The translations under genes and the position numbers were made by a program. From Quillaja saponaria (lineage: Eukaryota; Streptophyta; Magnoliopsida; Fabales; Quillajaceae): DNA of 64,000 bases. How positions within the stretch are numbered: the first letter of the stretch is position 1; each line of letters starts with the position of its first letter. The DNA is taken from assembly GCA_029379385.1 (NCBI GenBank), contig CM055618.1, positions 940,134 to 1,004,133 of the forward strand. The letters run 5' to 3'. Positions 35,246-46,969 of the stretch are shown here, one piece after another. The notes beneath the pieces were generated by a model. That model did no database searches and was not told the DNA's origin. It saw nothing but the letters and a program-made list of their open reading frames with translations.

Positions 35246-36948
35246 AATTAATATCACTTGCTAAGTTTTTATCAACCAATGTTATAGTTGATATGTGTTT
35301 ACTAGTATATACTATATTATGTGCAACCCACAAGGTGGGCTTATACTCGTAGGAAACAAAAAAATATACTATATTATGTTCACTCTAAAGTCTTACCATT
35401 ATCAAGTGTATGAATCTAAATCTTATTCCTAATATGCTTTTACATCTCTTGTTTTGGTTTTTTCTTTTCATCCATGTATTAATGTATAAATTGGTTGGGT
35501 TTATTTAATAAAATTAATCTTGTGCCTTCTACTACACATTGAGGTTAATTTGAAGTTAATATTAATTTTGCACTGACTTGTAAATCATACTATGAATTGT
35601 GAAGTTGAGCTTCTTTTTTTTTCATGATCTACTTTATAATGTTTGAGAAAAAAGTGCTTAGATGTAAACATGTGTAGGAAAACAAAGTCACTTAATATCT
35701 AATTCCGTTGGTCTCAATCTCATTGGAATCACAAATAGTTGATTTTATCAAAAGTATAAAAGTTAAAATCCATTGTTTTAGTCATCACTAATTTCTTTAC
35801 ATAATAGACGGCAATCAAGTTCTATTTAAATTTGAATCTATGTTTTTTTAAAATCAGAAGTGACCATATAAGAAGAACAAATGCCAATTCTTAATGTTGG
35901 TTGTCGTTTCGTATAGAATATTTGATGCATTGTAGTTTATCTAAATTTATATTGTCACTAATAAGGTGTGTCATTAACATTAATCATTACTTTTTGATTT
36001 TAATCAAATTAGATGATGTGTTATATAATTTATTTACTGACAATGACCATTGATGAAATATTTACTTTTATCACTTCTTTTTAAGTAAAACTTACAATTC
36101 TTTAGACTTTTTAATATTTTTGGCTATTGTAATTTGATTTAGAATTTATTTTTGTCCCTATCTTTTAATTTGTTGTACTTATGTCTCTTTAATTATCATT
36201 GGATCTTTATAATTTCAAAATCGTATAAATTGAATCTCTGTCATCACCTTCCATTAAAAATTGACACAATAGATGCTGATATGACTAATGTTTTATCATA
36301 TGGACAATCCACATGGAATAATCAACTAATAAAACATCACCACATTGCTTGCATGAAAATAATATGAAAAACTCAATTTTTTTTTTAATAAATAGAAATT
36401 TTTGTGTTGATTCAGCTCAGCTCCTCATTAGAACAAAAACCAAAAATTAACAGACCCCAGAAATTTGGCCCATCCCCACCTCAATAAGGTAGGTACCCAA
36501 AATGTTGGGGACGTAAATCAGGCGGCTAGACCCAGATCAGTCTGATTCTTCTTGCTTTTTCGATCACTTCATGTAACCGTACCCATTTATAAAAATAATA
36601 AATATAATATTCAAAGTAGCAAAGTTACCCAAGTTACAAAAACACAGAAGGTGATATATGTTTCTACAGGGTACAGTAGGAAGATATGTAGTTATTGCTA
36701 TTGTAGTACCTTGGGAGATTAAGGTGAACTTCTATTGCATTTCAGTTTCTAGTTCTACAACAGTGAATCAACTGTAAGCTGTTATTTAACAGTTATGATC
36801 CCCTGGAGGGGTAAATCTTGATACAGTCCTAACCTTTCATATTTTGCATGAGGCGACTGCTACAAAGAATCGAGTATAAGTTGTATACGTAAATAAATCT
36901 AGCCAAAAAAAAAAAGACTTATGTTCAGCTCACTGCATCAACATTTTG
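35246..36948. other. Intergenic region between P450 copy 2 and the DUF829 gene
   Basis: Duplicated in unit 1 (30641-32705). The two genes converge here, so it holds both 3' flanks. I see no additional gene. Confidence 0.55.
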
Positions 36949-39838
36949 TTAGTTAGAGGGTCTTCGACAAGCAAGCACACAATCCTCTAAGAACTTCGTA
37001 AGCTGAGAAGCATATAGTTTGGGGTCATTTCTAAAATGATCAACATGAGGTGTAGAGACAAAATTGCAAGCCCTGACTTGATGCCCTGCCCTACGCTGTT
37101 GTTCTACAAATGATTCCACAGAACCTGCAGGAATGACTCTATCTGAAGAGCTATAGATGTATAATTGTGGACAGCTTGGTTGTCTAGAAGACAATAAGCT
37201 CAACACGTCGGAAAGCCTCCTATAATGGATCAAAAAGATATTTTTATTAGTTTCCAAGGATGAAGATTTCCTGTTGAGTGGATAGACTATATACATCATA
37301 AATGAATACTATTATACATATTTTCAGAAAATTGTAGTAGGGCTATATATTTGCAACATGCGATTTTCTGTGACATACCGAAATCGGTATGACAGTGGCT
37401 TTGCCTTCTCTATTCCACTATTTTCCTTTTTTATAGTATTTATTTAGTAACTTTGTTTGCTAAAATATTCCATTAGCTCAGAAATAACACAATCAGGCCA
37501 CTAATATAAAGTCCCCCATAATCTTGTCTTCTCACATTTGATGTACTAGAATGTAAGTTGAAACAAATTTCCAGAGCATTCCTACATTATGACAATTTAT
37601 CATCAATCAGACCTTTTTCACCAATTGGCTTGCACCCACTGGGTACTTCTTTTTTCTTTAAAAGACTCTTAAGGTTCCACCATATAGTAAAAAAAAAAAA
37701 TCAGCCATAGGAAAACTTCCAGTAATGAGTATGTTACCTGTTCACTGTAGGAAGATTCAGAACCACCTCAAAGAATTTCTCTAGCAGTACTAGCAATGCT
37801 ATTTCAGTTATGGCAGGTTTGGGTTCCCCAGCTTCAACCCTGTCAACTGATACCTCTGTGACTGATTCATTAGAACTCACACTTCCTTTGGTAGCAATAC
37901 TATTCTTTTTAAGTAAAGCTGCTGAGAAACCAGAAGCCCAAACCTGAACAGAAAAACAAAGAACCAAGCATTGTCTGGCTGCTCAGTCCTCCAAAATACA
38001 CTAATGAAACAAAAGTATAACATGGACTGTAGTATGAGGAGTTAGAAACCATATATCCAATCATAGTAAAGATCCCGCACTCAATTCCCCCAGCCCCTCA
38101 AATGCACAAGTTCACAAAAAAGGTTACAAGCGATTAAAAAGCAGAAAGAAGATCAAACACCAAGCTCTGAATTGATCTATTCAGACTTCAAAAGGTTCAC
38201 ATAGATGGGAATTTTTATTTATTTTTTATTTTTTATTATCACAGAGATAAGAAAATACAGACTTGCATGTTTTTACTAGTGTGCTTATATTTATATTTGT
38301 AACAGCAACTGAAGTGAGAGATATTTATGTTTTTGACTAGTGTGCTTCATGAGACAATGTAGAACCATGGCACATATTTTGTAGCTTACAATTAGTAGAT
38401 ACAACAATTTTGACTCCACTAACTGACATTGTTCATATTCTAGTAAAAGTTTTGCCAAATTTATTGACAGTCGCAACTCATGTTTCTAACTGTAACAAAA
38501 CAACCTTAGGATTACATAGAAAATGATACACCAGCAGCACAATTCTGATGGGAAAAATAAATCATCACATAAACACTGAAGGTCACAAAGACAAAGATAT
38601 TGACATCACAGTTTCCAATTACTATATGGATTACTGCACTCATTATTATTCCAAAGGCCGACAAAACTGAAATAGTAAATGAACAACAGAAAAAGTTATT
38701 TAAATGCCAATGTCTTAACTTTAGCATTGTTCTAGAAGGAACGAGCTACACTTATTAGTTATATAAAAAAAACATGGAAAACGCATAGAGCAATCAACTA
38801 CAAAATCACTACATGAGACAATGCAATGATAGGCACGTTCAATGTCAGTCAGATAAAGCTGCAAGAAATTACCTGTGGATCAGGGGATGCAGCTGGTGCG
38901 GAGTCCACAATACAACCCTTAATCCTTCCCAGGATAGATGGATATTGCTTCTGAAACTTCTCCAGCATAACTCCGTATCTGTGAAAGAATTTATAAAATT
39001 AACAAAAAACAAAAAAAAAAATCAAAAATCAAGCAGATTGATTCATAAAATAAAGGGTAAAAAAATTGAGCCTTTGAATGTCCAAAGAAGAGACTCACGT
39101 TAACCATCCAGTATTGCTGAAAGTGTGAAAGAGTAGATTCTTCCCATTTTCTTCTTCCAACCAATCAGATAAATGTTCTACAAGCAAGTCTATATGCTGA
39201 TCCGCTTTCCCACTAAGCTGATAACTTAGAACCTCAGCCAATGGAAAAGTAAAGGTAATGGCATGAAACCCTCTTGATGTGTACCATTCTGCGTATGTCT
39301 TGAGATGTTTTTGCTTTGCTCCTAACCATCCAAGCAGAACAACCACTGTCCTGGACCTTGCTGATGAACAATCAGAATCACCTAAGACATCGACAGCATT
39401 TGGCTCGGGCAAATGCCATTTATACATAACCTCAGAAGGAGGGGAAGAAACAGTTTGTTTATAATATGCAGTTGGCTTAGGCACTTTGGGCAACTCTGCG
39501 GACTGATACAAATTAAGAAGAGCAGGAGATGAAGCAACAGAAGAATTGTACATGTTTGGAATAAAATTGTGGTGTGAATTTGGAATTGGGAAGTTCATAT
39601 TAGGTAAAGGTACTCGTATTCTGGCTACAAAGGAGATGTTAGCAAGCTTGGAAAAGGAGGAAATATGGGAAACCCATAAAGAATTTGATGGAAAGTTATT
39701 TGAATCAGATGTAGAACAAGTATCTGATGATCTATGTGATGGAGTTTTATCAGAAAGGTCTTTAGAAACAGAAGCTACAGCAACAGCAGCAGTGGCAGCA
39801 ACTAGAGGTCTTTGAAGAGACCCAGACAAGGAACTCAT
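36949..39838 (-). CDS. DUF829/TMEM53-like alpha/beta-hydrolase-fold protein, four exons
   Basis: This is the one intact host gene. Exons (minus): 39838-39099, 38978-38873, 37943-37738, 37219-36949. All junctions are GT..AG, the frame is kept, and they total 1,323 bp or 440 residues plus TAA. The N-terminus is Ser/Ala-rich, possibly an organelle-targeting sequence (inference). The core starts V-V-V-L-L-G-W-L-G-A near residues 168-177. The nucleophile-elbow-like H-T-F-S-N-T-G-W is at 238-245 (Ser241, typical of DUF829 rather than G-x-S-x-G). S-S-S-D-R-V-I-P is at 374-381 (Asp377), and H-V-D-H-F-R at 409-414 gives the candidate His. The substrate of plant members is not established; animal TMEM53 is a nuclear-envelope protein. 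The start is supported by an acceptor (TTTTCAG) two bases before the ATG, which implies a 5' UTR intron. Confidence 0.92.
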
Positions 39839-40560
39839 TCTGAAAATTCAGCTCAATATGTATCATAACAATGAAAAACAACCCTTATTATATCAAAATT
39901 CTCCAATACAATCCAACTCTATCGAAGCGATAAAAACCCAGTGGAGAATAAGAATTCCCAATTTTAAATGGGAATCACCTGCCAAAATTGAATGGAATAT
40001 AATGGGAAACCATTAATGAGTTTAATGGATAGAATAACGTTAGGTATATGATTGTATCAAATTTGAATCAGAATAAAAGTCAGCCACACAAGGAAAGCAC
40101 GCAAAAACAAATAATTCTTACAGGAAAAGTAAGCAAAGCATATTCGTTTTGGAGGCATAGATTATTCTAATCTTACCTGGAAATTGGGAACTTATTCAAG
40201 AACACCGGGCTGTCAATGTCGTTTGACAGCCCGATTGAAACTGCACACGCCGAGCCGACCAAGAAGGTTTCTTTCTTTGTTTCTTTTAAGGGTCAGAGAC
40301 AATGACAATACTTTCAACCCGCGTCTCTGCGCGTGAACGACGCCAAGGCCGAAACTATAATAAAAATTTTGTTAATAAAAAAACATTTGATAAATTGTTG
40401 ACCATTAAAATTTGCCACGTGTGAATGCCATAGGTTAAGAAGAACACGACATTGATTGACAGCTACAGTTCCGATAACTAAGGAGGAGGGAGCCCATATT
40501 CGAATATATATAAAGAAAAGAATAATTTCCTTCTGAGTCAAAAGACGATTTTATCCTCTC
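39839..40560 (-). promoter_or_regulatory. 5' UTR intron and upstream region of the DUF829 gene
   Basis: On the minus strand a donor CCAG|GTAAGATT at 40176 and acceptor TTTTCAG at 39840 bracket a probable 5' UTR intron (39840-40176). Upstream lie a G-box CCACGTGT (core 40416-40421) and a TATATATA-rich stretch near 40503-40515. Which of these marks the transcription start cannot be decided. Confidence 0.5.
40206..40233. other. Perfect 11-bp stem-loop in the predicted 5' UTR
   Basis: Arms CGGGCTGTCAA (40206-40216) and TTGACAGCCCG (40223-40233) surround a 6-nt loop. It lies 30 nt upstream of the UTR splice donor in transcript direction. Confidence 0.8.
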
Positions 40561-41374
40561 GAATCAACGAAAACCTAAGCAGCTCCAGAAATTGATGGTG
40601 GACTTGGCCGGATATAGTTTAATGCCCATTATATAACCTCAACTTTCAATTTTGACACAAAGCTTTTCCATATTATAATTTTTGGTTGATGTGAAAAAAA
40701 GAAAGAAAAAGAATCGAACTAATTAAAGATAAATAAACATCGATGTCTATCGGATAAAACTACTTTGAGTCATAACAACGTCTGTCTTCCAATTTTATTT
40801 ACCGACAACTCCAACGCTCTCTTTTTCTATTTGTTTTTACTTTTTATTTTTTGGATAATTACACAAGATTGGCTTTATACAGGTGATATTATTTTTTTTC
40901 CTATTTTTTGAACAAATTTAATTTTTAAAATTATATTCATTGTATCTTAACATTTTTTTTATAAAACCCTTTATTTTTTAATATATAAAAACCTCACTCT
41001 AGAGGAATGTGAAATTCAATTTTAAATCATTGAGACAAAGCTAATAGATTTTACTAACTGTACTAACAGATATCTCCTAAATTAGTCTCTTTGATTAAAA
41101 ATACTTTTTAAGTATATCTGTTTAAAAAAGAGCTACATAAAAATATTAAAAAATTATTTGGATGAGTTAATGTAAAAGTTTTATTTGATATAAAAAAATA
41201 TTTGATTTGATTTTGTAAAAGAGATAAAGAGATATTGAGTATTAAATTACTCAAGGGATTGGTTTTGAAATATTTGTTTATAAATACTTTTGATATCTAA
41301 ATAATAAAACATACATTTAAAAAAATAATAATGATATCATATTTCTTTTTGTTAATTTGATTTTTGTTTTATTA
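40561..41374. other. AT-rich intergenic DNA
   Basis: No gene or clear repeat seen. Confidence 0.4.
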
Positions 41375-41627
41375 TCTATTCTATACTATTATAAAAGTCA
41401 AAAGACATTTTTCCTATATATATATATTCCTATATATATATATATAAATTATTTAAAAAACAAATTCAATTAATGAAAATTATCAAATAACTTAAAACTA
41501 TTAAATAGTAATCTCTCACCCTCACTCTCCTACTTTGTCCCACCCTTTTAATATATAAATATATTTTTATCAAATTAAATTAAGATAAAATATGCAGACA
41601 CGCATGCATGTGCGTGCATGCCACTAG
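41375..41627 (+). mobile_element. Possible small non-autonomous Helitron
   Basis: The 5' end is A|TCTATTCTATACTATTATAA. The 3' end has a hairpin GCATGCA-TGTGCG-TGCATGC, then CACTAG|T. TC..CTAG ends inserted between A and T, with a 3' hairpin, are Helitron features. The hairpin is closer to the end than usual, and the 253 bp hold no gene. Confidence 0.4.
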
Positions 41628-44001
41628 TATAGATAAATTAGAATAAGGCTAGTAGCTATATGTTAGAATATGACATATATTATAGATATATTTATCTAAA
41701 TTAAAAAAATATATCAAAATTTATTTCAACTTCATTCATTTTCTATTTTTTTTTTTAAAAAAACTTTTATTTCTTTTTTCAGAAACACTTTTATAAGCAA
41801 GAAGGGGGTAATAATAACTTTTTATTCATCTAATATGCCATAAGAGCAATTGTCATTTTTTATCTTTTCACAATTCGAAATAAGTTAATTTAGGCTACAT
41901 GAATTGCAAAATGAAAAGTTTTTGTTGTGTAATTTTGTGAATAAATTAAAATTTTATTATTTAAATAAATTATAAGAACAAAAATGTAGAAATTTAACTC
42001 AAAGTTAACTATGATGCTATGATGTTATACTTTATTTCAAAATTACTACTAGTTTATGTCTTTTATATCACAGTATAAACAATATATACAAAAATGGAAA
42101 GAGTTATAATTTCATAACTAAATTATGTTGGCAGTTGCTATTTAAGACACCCAAACTCTAAAATTTGGGTGATGTAAGAAATCAAAAACCATGATGGAGT
42201 TGAGTTCACAAAAATCCATGATGCCCTTAACAAGGGAGACTATGTCTTTCTAACCCTTAATGATTGAGACCAACACCATGGTGGTGCACTTTTTAGAAAA
42301 GTGGGTTAGCCATAATTCAAAGAATTTAAGGTCACTTTTTTGCCAAGTGGTCTTATCAATTTTATAATCTTTATATCACCACACGAAAAAAGACGTTACT
42401 CCAAAAAGAGACAGCTACTATGCGCAACTCTAATGCTCGTGTCCATGCTCATCCCTTGGTGCAGAAGTAATGTACACGTGGGCTGTTGATACGATGACAA
42501 ATGTACATGCATTAAATGTCACTCTTGATCACCAAAGGAGACCACCACCTGTTAAAGCTCATGTCTATGATAGGTATTATACAACCCAGTATTTAATACC
42601 CTCAATACCAACTGTACGGTATTTGCAAGTTAGTCCCTTGTGTCATTAGGCAGAGGAAACTAGATGGTTGAGGGTGTAGCTGTCTATTCATATTTATTGA
42701 AGACCGTGGAGGTGTTGCTTGAGGAAGCCCATGTGTAAAGGAGAAAGGAAATTTCCTGAAAGCTTCCTTTGTTAAATGATTTGGTCTAATCTATCAGAAT
42801 GAAAATTTGCTAAAAGAAGAGCATGGTAGTAGCAGATCCACGAAGGTTGTGTGGTGAAAATCCTCTTTTATTAAGCAACACAGATAAGGTAAATCAAGCT
42901 TTTTAATCGTGTACTGTATATTTTCGTAATTTGTTGTTCAGCCCTTTAGTTTGCTCGTTGCTTTTACCTAGAAAATAGAAGGAAACTATTTTTTAGTTGT
43001 TGGAAATGCATTATTTTTTGTTGTGTGTATATCCTAAAAATGTAGTTTTCTTGAGTCTTGAGAGTTAGAATGTTGACTTATGTTTGTGGGTCTTCATATG
43101 CAACTCAGTATCTATGAAGCTAATTGGCTTCACATATTTATGGATGATTAAGCCAATTAATTTACTTATTAGAATAATTTGATGAATGAAGGAAAATAAA
43201 AATTTAACAGTGATGATGAACAACATTGTATTATTTGTGTAGTAGTTATTAACAGACAAATGTAAATTCTCTACCCAACGAATGCTAATAGAAAAATTAG
43301 ACCACTGACATTCAAAATGCTAACCCGTAATTTGCGATTCGTAAACTTGTTTAGTTGCAGGAAAAATTCCTTTCTAAAACTTTGCTAAGAAAATAAATTT
43401 AGAAGAACTTGTAAAAAGGTTTTCTCACAAGATTTTCAAAAATTATGGTAAAACATTTGCTAAACACAATAGATGGTAAACTAGAAGAACTTAAAATTTA
43501 GACAACAACATTCTTATCACAGACGAAATAGAGCTAATGAGCACTACAGAAATTTCCAGTTGGTTGCTGTAAAAGAAAATATATAAAATTGAAAAAGAAA
43601 ACCAAGATATAAACATCAAAAGAGTATTTTTCTCTCTTATCATGGATGAAACATATATTCTTTGGCATAATTAAACTTAATTATGCATTCCTAATTTGAA
43701 AGAATAAAATAAACCTGGAGGAGCAAGTTTTTTTGGACTGTGGCTGTTACATCTAACTGTTAGAAAGCGTCGACGATCAAAGAGCTGAAAAAATCCATTG
43801 ATGCAACCTATTTGCTTCTATAATTCTAGGTTCGCATCTTTGTTCCTTTCCATTAATTTGGACAGACTGTCTTCAACCTCCAGTAATAGCTTATTATTTA
43901 GAAGCTTCTATCTCTCTGAGCGAATAATTTTTTCATGGATTTCACAAAAATTTTGGTGTACATTATATTCAACAGAAGGGCACAGAGAGGATGAAGATAT
44001 A
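41628..44001. other. Intergenic DNA, no gene seen
   Basis: AT-rich up to about 42350. 42400-42900 is more GC-balanced and could be an old gene or promoter remnant, but no frame or motif supports that. Confidence 0.4.
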
Positions 44002-44631
44002 TTATGTACAACCTGGGTTCGCAGAATAAGTCAAACAATATCTATCTATAATAAGACTCCAATAAGGATGAAACTCTGAAGTATTCCCATTAATTAAATC
44101 TATTATAATTATAAAGTCCACTTCAGCAACAACTGTCCTAAACTCCATTTGCCAGGCACAACGTAACCCATAAAAAATCCCAGAAAGCTCAGCAAAGGTA
44201 TTAGAACCATGCCCAACGGTAGTAGTAAAACCATATAGCCATTCATCCAAATTCACTCTAATAAGACCACCACAATCAGCAACAACACCATTCACTTTGG
44301 AACAACCATCAGAATTGACTTTCACCCAGCCAACCAAAGAAAGAGTCAAGGAAATCCATTTCTCAATTTTAGGCACCACCTGATATCAAAGGACATGGAA
44401 CTCCAAAAGGCGTTTAAATCAGTAGATTGCAATAGGATTAGGAGGAATTAAAAACCTCTGCTCAAAGAGAAGCTTATTTTTCCAAGTCCAGATCCTCCAA
44501 GCCAAAAAAGCAAATATTATAAGCCACGGAATAGAATTTGACAGACTATAACAAGTGGCCTTTAAATTGACAAGGATCCACCTTTGCCAAGAAAGAGAGA
44601 AAACGGAATCCCTTAGTTGAATAAGAACCAC
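44002..44631 (-). pseudogene. LINE-type RNase H (RVT_3-like) fragment
   Basis: The first part (44631-44419) has W-R-I-W-T-W-K-N-K-L-L-F-E, the linker seen before the RNase H domain of plant non-LTR polyproteins. After a stop at 44419, the frame 44379-44002 shows G-W-V-K-V-N-S-D-G-C (first catalytic Asp), C-G-G-L-I-R, A-E-L-S-G-I-F-Y-G-L (catalytic Glu) and V-V-A-E-V-D (second Asp), then decays. Single-domain RNase H-like genes with this layout are common scraps in plants. No reverse transcriptase lies upstream (to the right). Confidence 0.75.
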
Positions 44632-44639
44632 TGAAAATC

Positions 44640-45129
44640 AAATATGCCTAGATGGAGAAAAGTGCTTGATAAAAGATTACTTGGTAACCTTAAACTCAAA
44701 GTAGTTAAAATTATGGTACTTTTAACTACCTTAAGTTTTTGAATTGAAATGATTTTATGATTTAGTATAATTTCCAATTTGGTTTATCTTTCAAAACGAC
44801 TTTTAGGTTTAGGTTTTTCTACCAAATTGTTTGGTAATAAAAGCTTTTACGAAAAAACATTTTTAGGTCTTTCTACAGAACTGTTTGCAAAGCATTCATT
44901 GGAGATGACCCCAAGAACATGAAGGTGGCGACTATCATTTCTGGTATCATTATAAAGCACCTTTCAAGTCCATTCTTCCAATACCAAAAGTTCTCAGAAG
45001 ACACAAAGTCCTTTATGCTATAATGATTTTATGGTAAGTTTAATTTTATTGTTGTTTAAGTTTTAATTTCATTTTAATATGTTGTTAAATTATTGACAAC
45101 ATGCTTTTGTTTTCACCTCGAGGAAATAC
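44640..45129. other. Unassigned
   Basis: A stretch at 44880-45010 has coding-like composition (for example F-I-G-D-D-P-K-N-M-K), but I cannot assign it to a family. Confidence 0.3.
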
Positions 45130-46025
45130 AGGTAATTAACTTACGATCCTAAATGACGATTTCATCGTCCACCGATTTGGGCTCATCTCACTCACTAGTG
45201 AACGGGCCACGGTTATGCGCTTCTCACATGATTGCGATGCTTGCGATGGTGATGGCCAATGTGAATTTTGGCTTCATTGAGTTTCACTTGAGAGCTAAAT
45301 GTGAACAACAAATTCATGCCTGAAAGTAACAGATAAGAAAGCGTGTACAAAAAATAACAATTGTATTACAATTTGTAAAATGATGGTACATCATTTGAAT
45401 TATTCTTTACAAGAAAAGAATAAAATCCTCTGATTCGATTTCCTTGAAAACTTTGCTTGACCTGAGGGTTATGTAGTTTGATCCCTAATGAATTAATGAA
45501 CTTATTTCAAAATGACATTGTCGATGATCTTTAAGAAATGTCTTATGATCTATGTAGGCACTGAGCTTGATCGCAAGGATTTGTGGCTTGTTTGATCTCT
45601 ATTGTTTGAGAGAGAAAAACAAGGGACTTTCAAGAGCTTTTGTACCTTGATTTTTCTATCTCCATTCCATTGCTTATATGAACCTATTTATAAGAGAAGA
45701 CTAGGGTGGAAAAGTTGTAGAATTTGAGGTAATTGTGGTGATTGAAGAATTTGTCAAATTTATATGTAATTGGAGGTGATTGAATAGAATGTTAGGTAAT
45801 TGAAAATGATTTTATTGTGATTGAGATTGATTTGAGGTGATTTGGTTATGATAGGTATTGATTGCTAATTTGTGTCTATTTTGTGATTGACTAATTAGGG
45901 TCTAATTTGTCAATTTACATTTTGACTAATTAGTATCTAATTTTTCAATTTATAATTTAACTAATTAACCCTTAAATTGGCTAATTATTTTAATAGACAA
46001 AAATACCAAAATTTTGGTGTCTACA
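45130..46025 (-). mobile_element. 3' LTR of a Gypsy-like element
   Basis: On the minus strand the LTR begins TGTAGACACCAAAATTTTGG at 46025, directly after a purine-rich CTTGAAGTAGAGGCATT (46026-46042), a plausible polypurine tract. TATAAATA lies at 45685-45692 (minus). The inner (U5) end is uncertain and placed at about 45130. This start is typical of plant Gypsy LTRs, by recollection. The internal region would be to the right, where the minisatellite lies. Confidence 0.5.
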
Positions 46026-46189
46026 AATGCCTCTACTTCAAGATTTAACTTTGTATGCATGCTCATCATGCAATAACTGTTGAGGCTTGAAGTATCTTGT
46101 ACTTTGTGATTTGAAATCTTCTTACCTTTTGTGCCTTGATTTATTTATTTATTTAAGTAATTTTAGTTCATGTTAAGGAAATGTTTGAG

Positions 46190-46800
46190 AATTTGAGGCA
46201 GTGTGACGTCATGACAACAAAACATTGAAACTTTGATACAATTTCACTTCATACTGAGAAACCTTGAAGATTTAGAACAACTTTTGTTTGTGCTAAGGAA
46301 TCTTGAAATTTTGGAGTGGTTTCAATTCATGCTGTGGAAATTTGATGATTTGGAATAGTTTTGTTTGTGCTGAGAAATCTTGAAACTTTGGAGCAGTTTC
46401 ACTTCGTGTTAAGGAAATTTGAAGCTTTGGAGCAGTTTCATTTCGAGTTGAGGAAACTTGAAGATTTGGAGCAGTTTCTATTCGTGCTAAGGAATCTTGA
46501 AATTTTGGAGCAGTTTCAATTCTTGCTAAGGAATTTTGAAGATTTGGAGTAATTTTTGTTAGTGTTAAGGAATCTTGAAATTTTGGAGAAGTTTCACTTC
46601 CTATTGAGAAAATTTGAAACTTTAATGCAATTCCATTTCATGATAAGAAAGGTTGAAGATTTGGAGCAGTTTTTGTTTGTGTTGAGAAATCTTGAAATTT
46701 TGAGCAGTTTCACTTCGTGCTAGGGAATTTTGAAGCTCGTGCTAAGGAATCTTGAAATATTTGAGCAGTTTCACTTCATGCTGAGGAAATTTGAAATTTT
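46190..46800. repeat. 39-bp minisatellite (about 15 units)
   Basis: Units alternate TGAAGATTTGGAGCAGTTT- and TTCGTGCTAAGGAATCT-like blocks. The unit is a multiple of three. In the open stretch 46361-46552 it encodes a 13-residue repeat, L-R-N-L-E-x-L-E-Q-F-x-F-x. Units vary, and the frame does not stay open across the array. Confidence 0.9.
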
Positions 46801-46965
46801 GTAGATTGCATGCAATTTAAACTCGTTTCAATGAATATTAGTGCTCTTTTTTTTTTCTTTTTTTTAGAACCATTGATAGTTTAAACTCGTATTAATGAGT
46901 ATTCGTGTTTTTTTTTTTTTTTTGGTTTCAGAACCATTGATATTTTAAACTCGTATTAAGAAGTC
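46801..46965. repeat. Short tandem repeat with poly-T tracts
   Basis: Two to three degenerate units contain TTTAAACTCGT, AATGA(A/G)TATT(A/C)GTG, a T-run and AGAACCATTGAT. Confidence 0.75.
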
Positions 46966-46969
46966 TATA

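Larger units (their letters stand above)
33285..37038. repeat. Segmental duplication unit 2 (P450 copy 2 to DUF829 3' exon)
   Basis: Collinear with unit 1 (23560-25442 plus 30641-32795). The introns of the two P450 copies differ at only a handful of positions in about 183 bp. This unit runs on into the intact DUF829 gene, so it is the ancestral right-hand context. Confidence 0.85.

Noticed and set aside
38813..39103. Plus-strand frames over the DUF829 exons (also 39279-39464 and 39546-39815)
   Set aside because: They are antisense shadows of well-supported minus-strand exons.
43548..43570. Left end of the second CACTA element (CACTACAGAAATT)
   Set aside because: Beyond CACTA it does not match the right end CACGACTAGAAAAAAG, and no subterminal repeats follow.
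43798..44079. 93-codon plus-strand frame
   Set aside because: It partly overlaps the RNase H fragment in antisense, with no recognisable domain.
46361..46552. 13-residue leucine-rich repeat protein
   Set aside because: The frame is a product of a 39-bp minisatellite. It closes elsewhere in the array and has no start, domain or neighbours supporting a gene.
46190..46800. CRISPR-like array
   Set aside because: Units are contiguous variants without unique spacers, in plant nuclear DNA.
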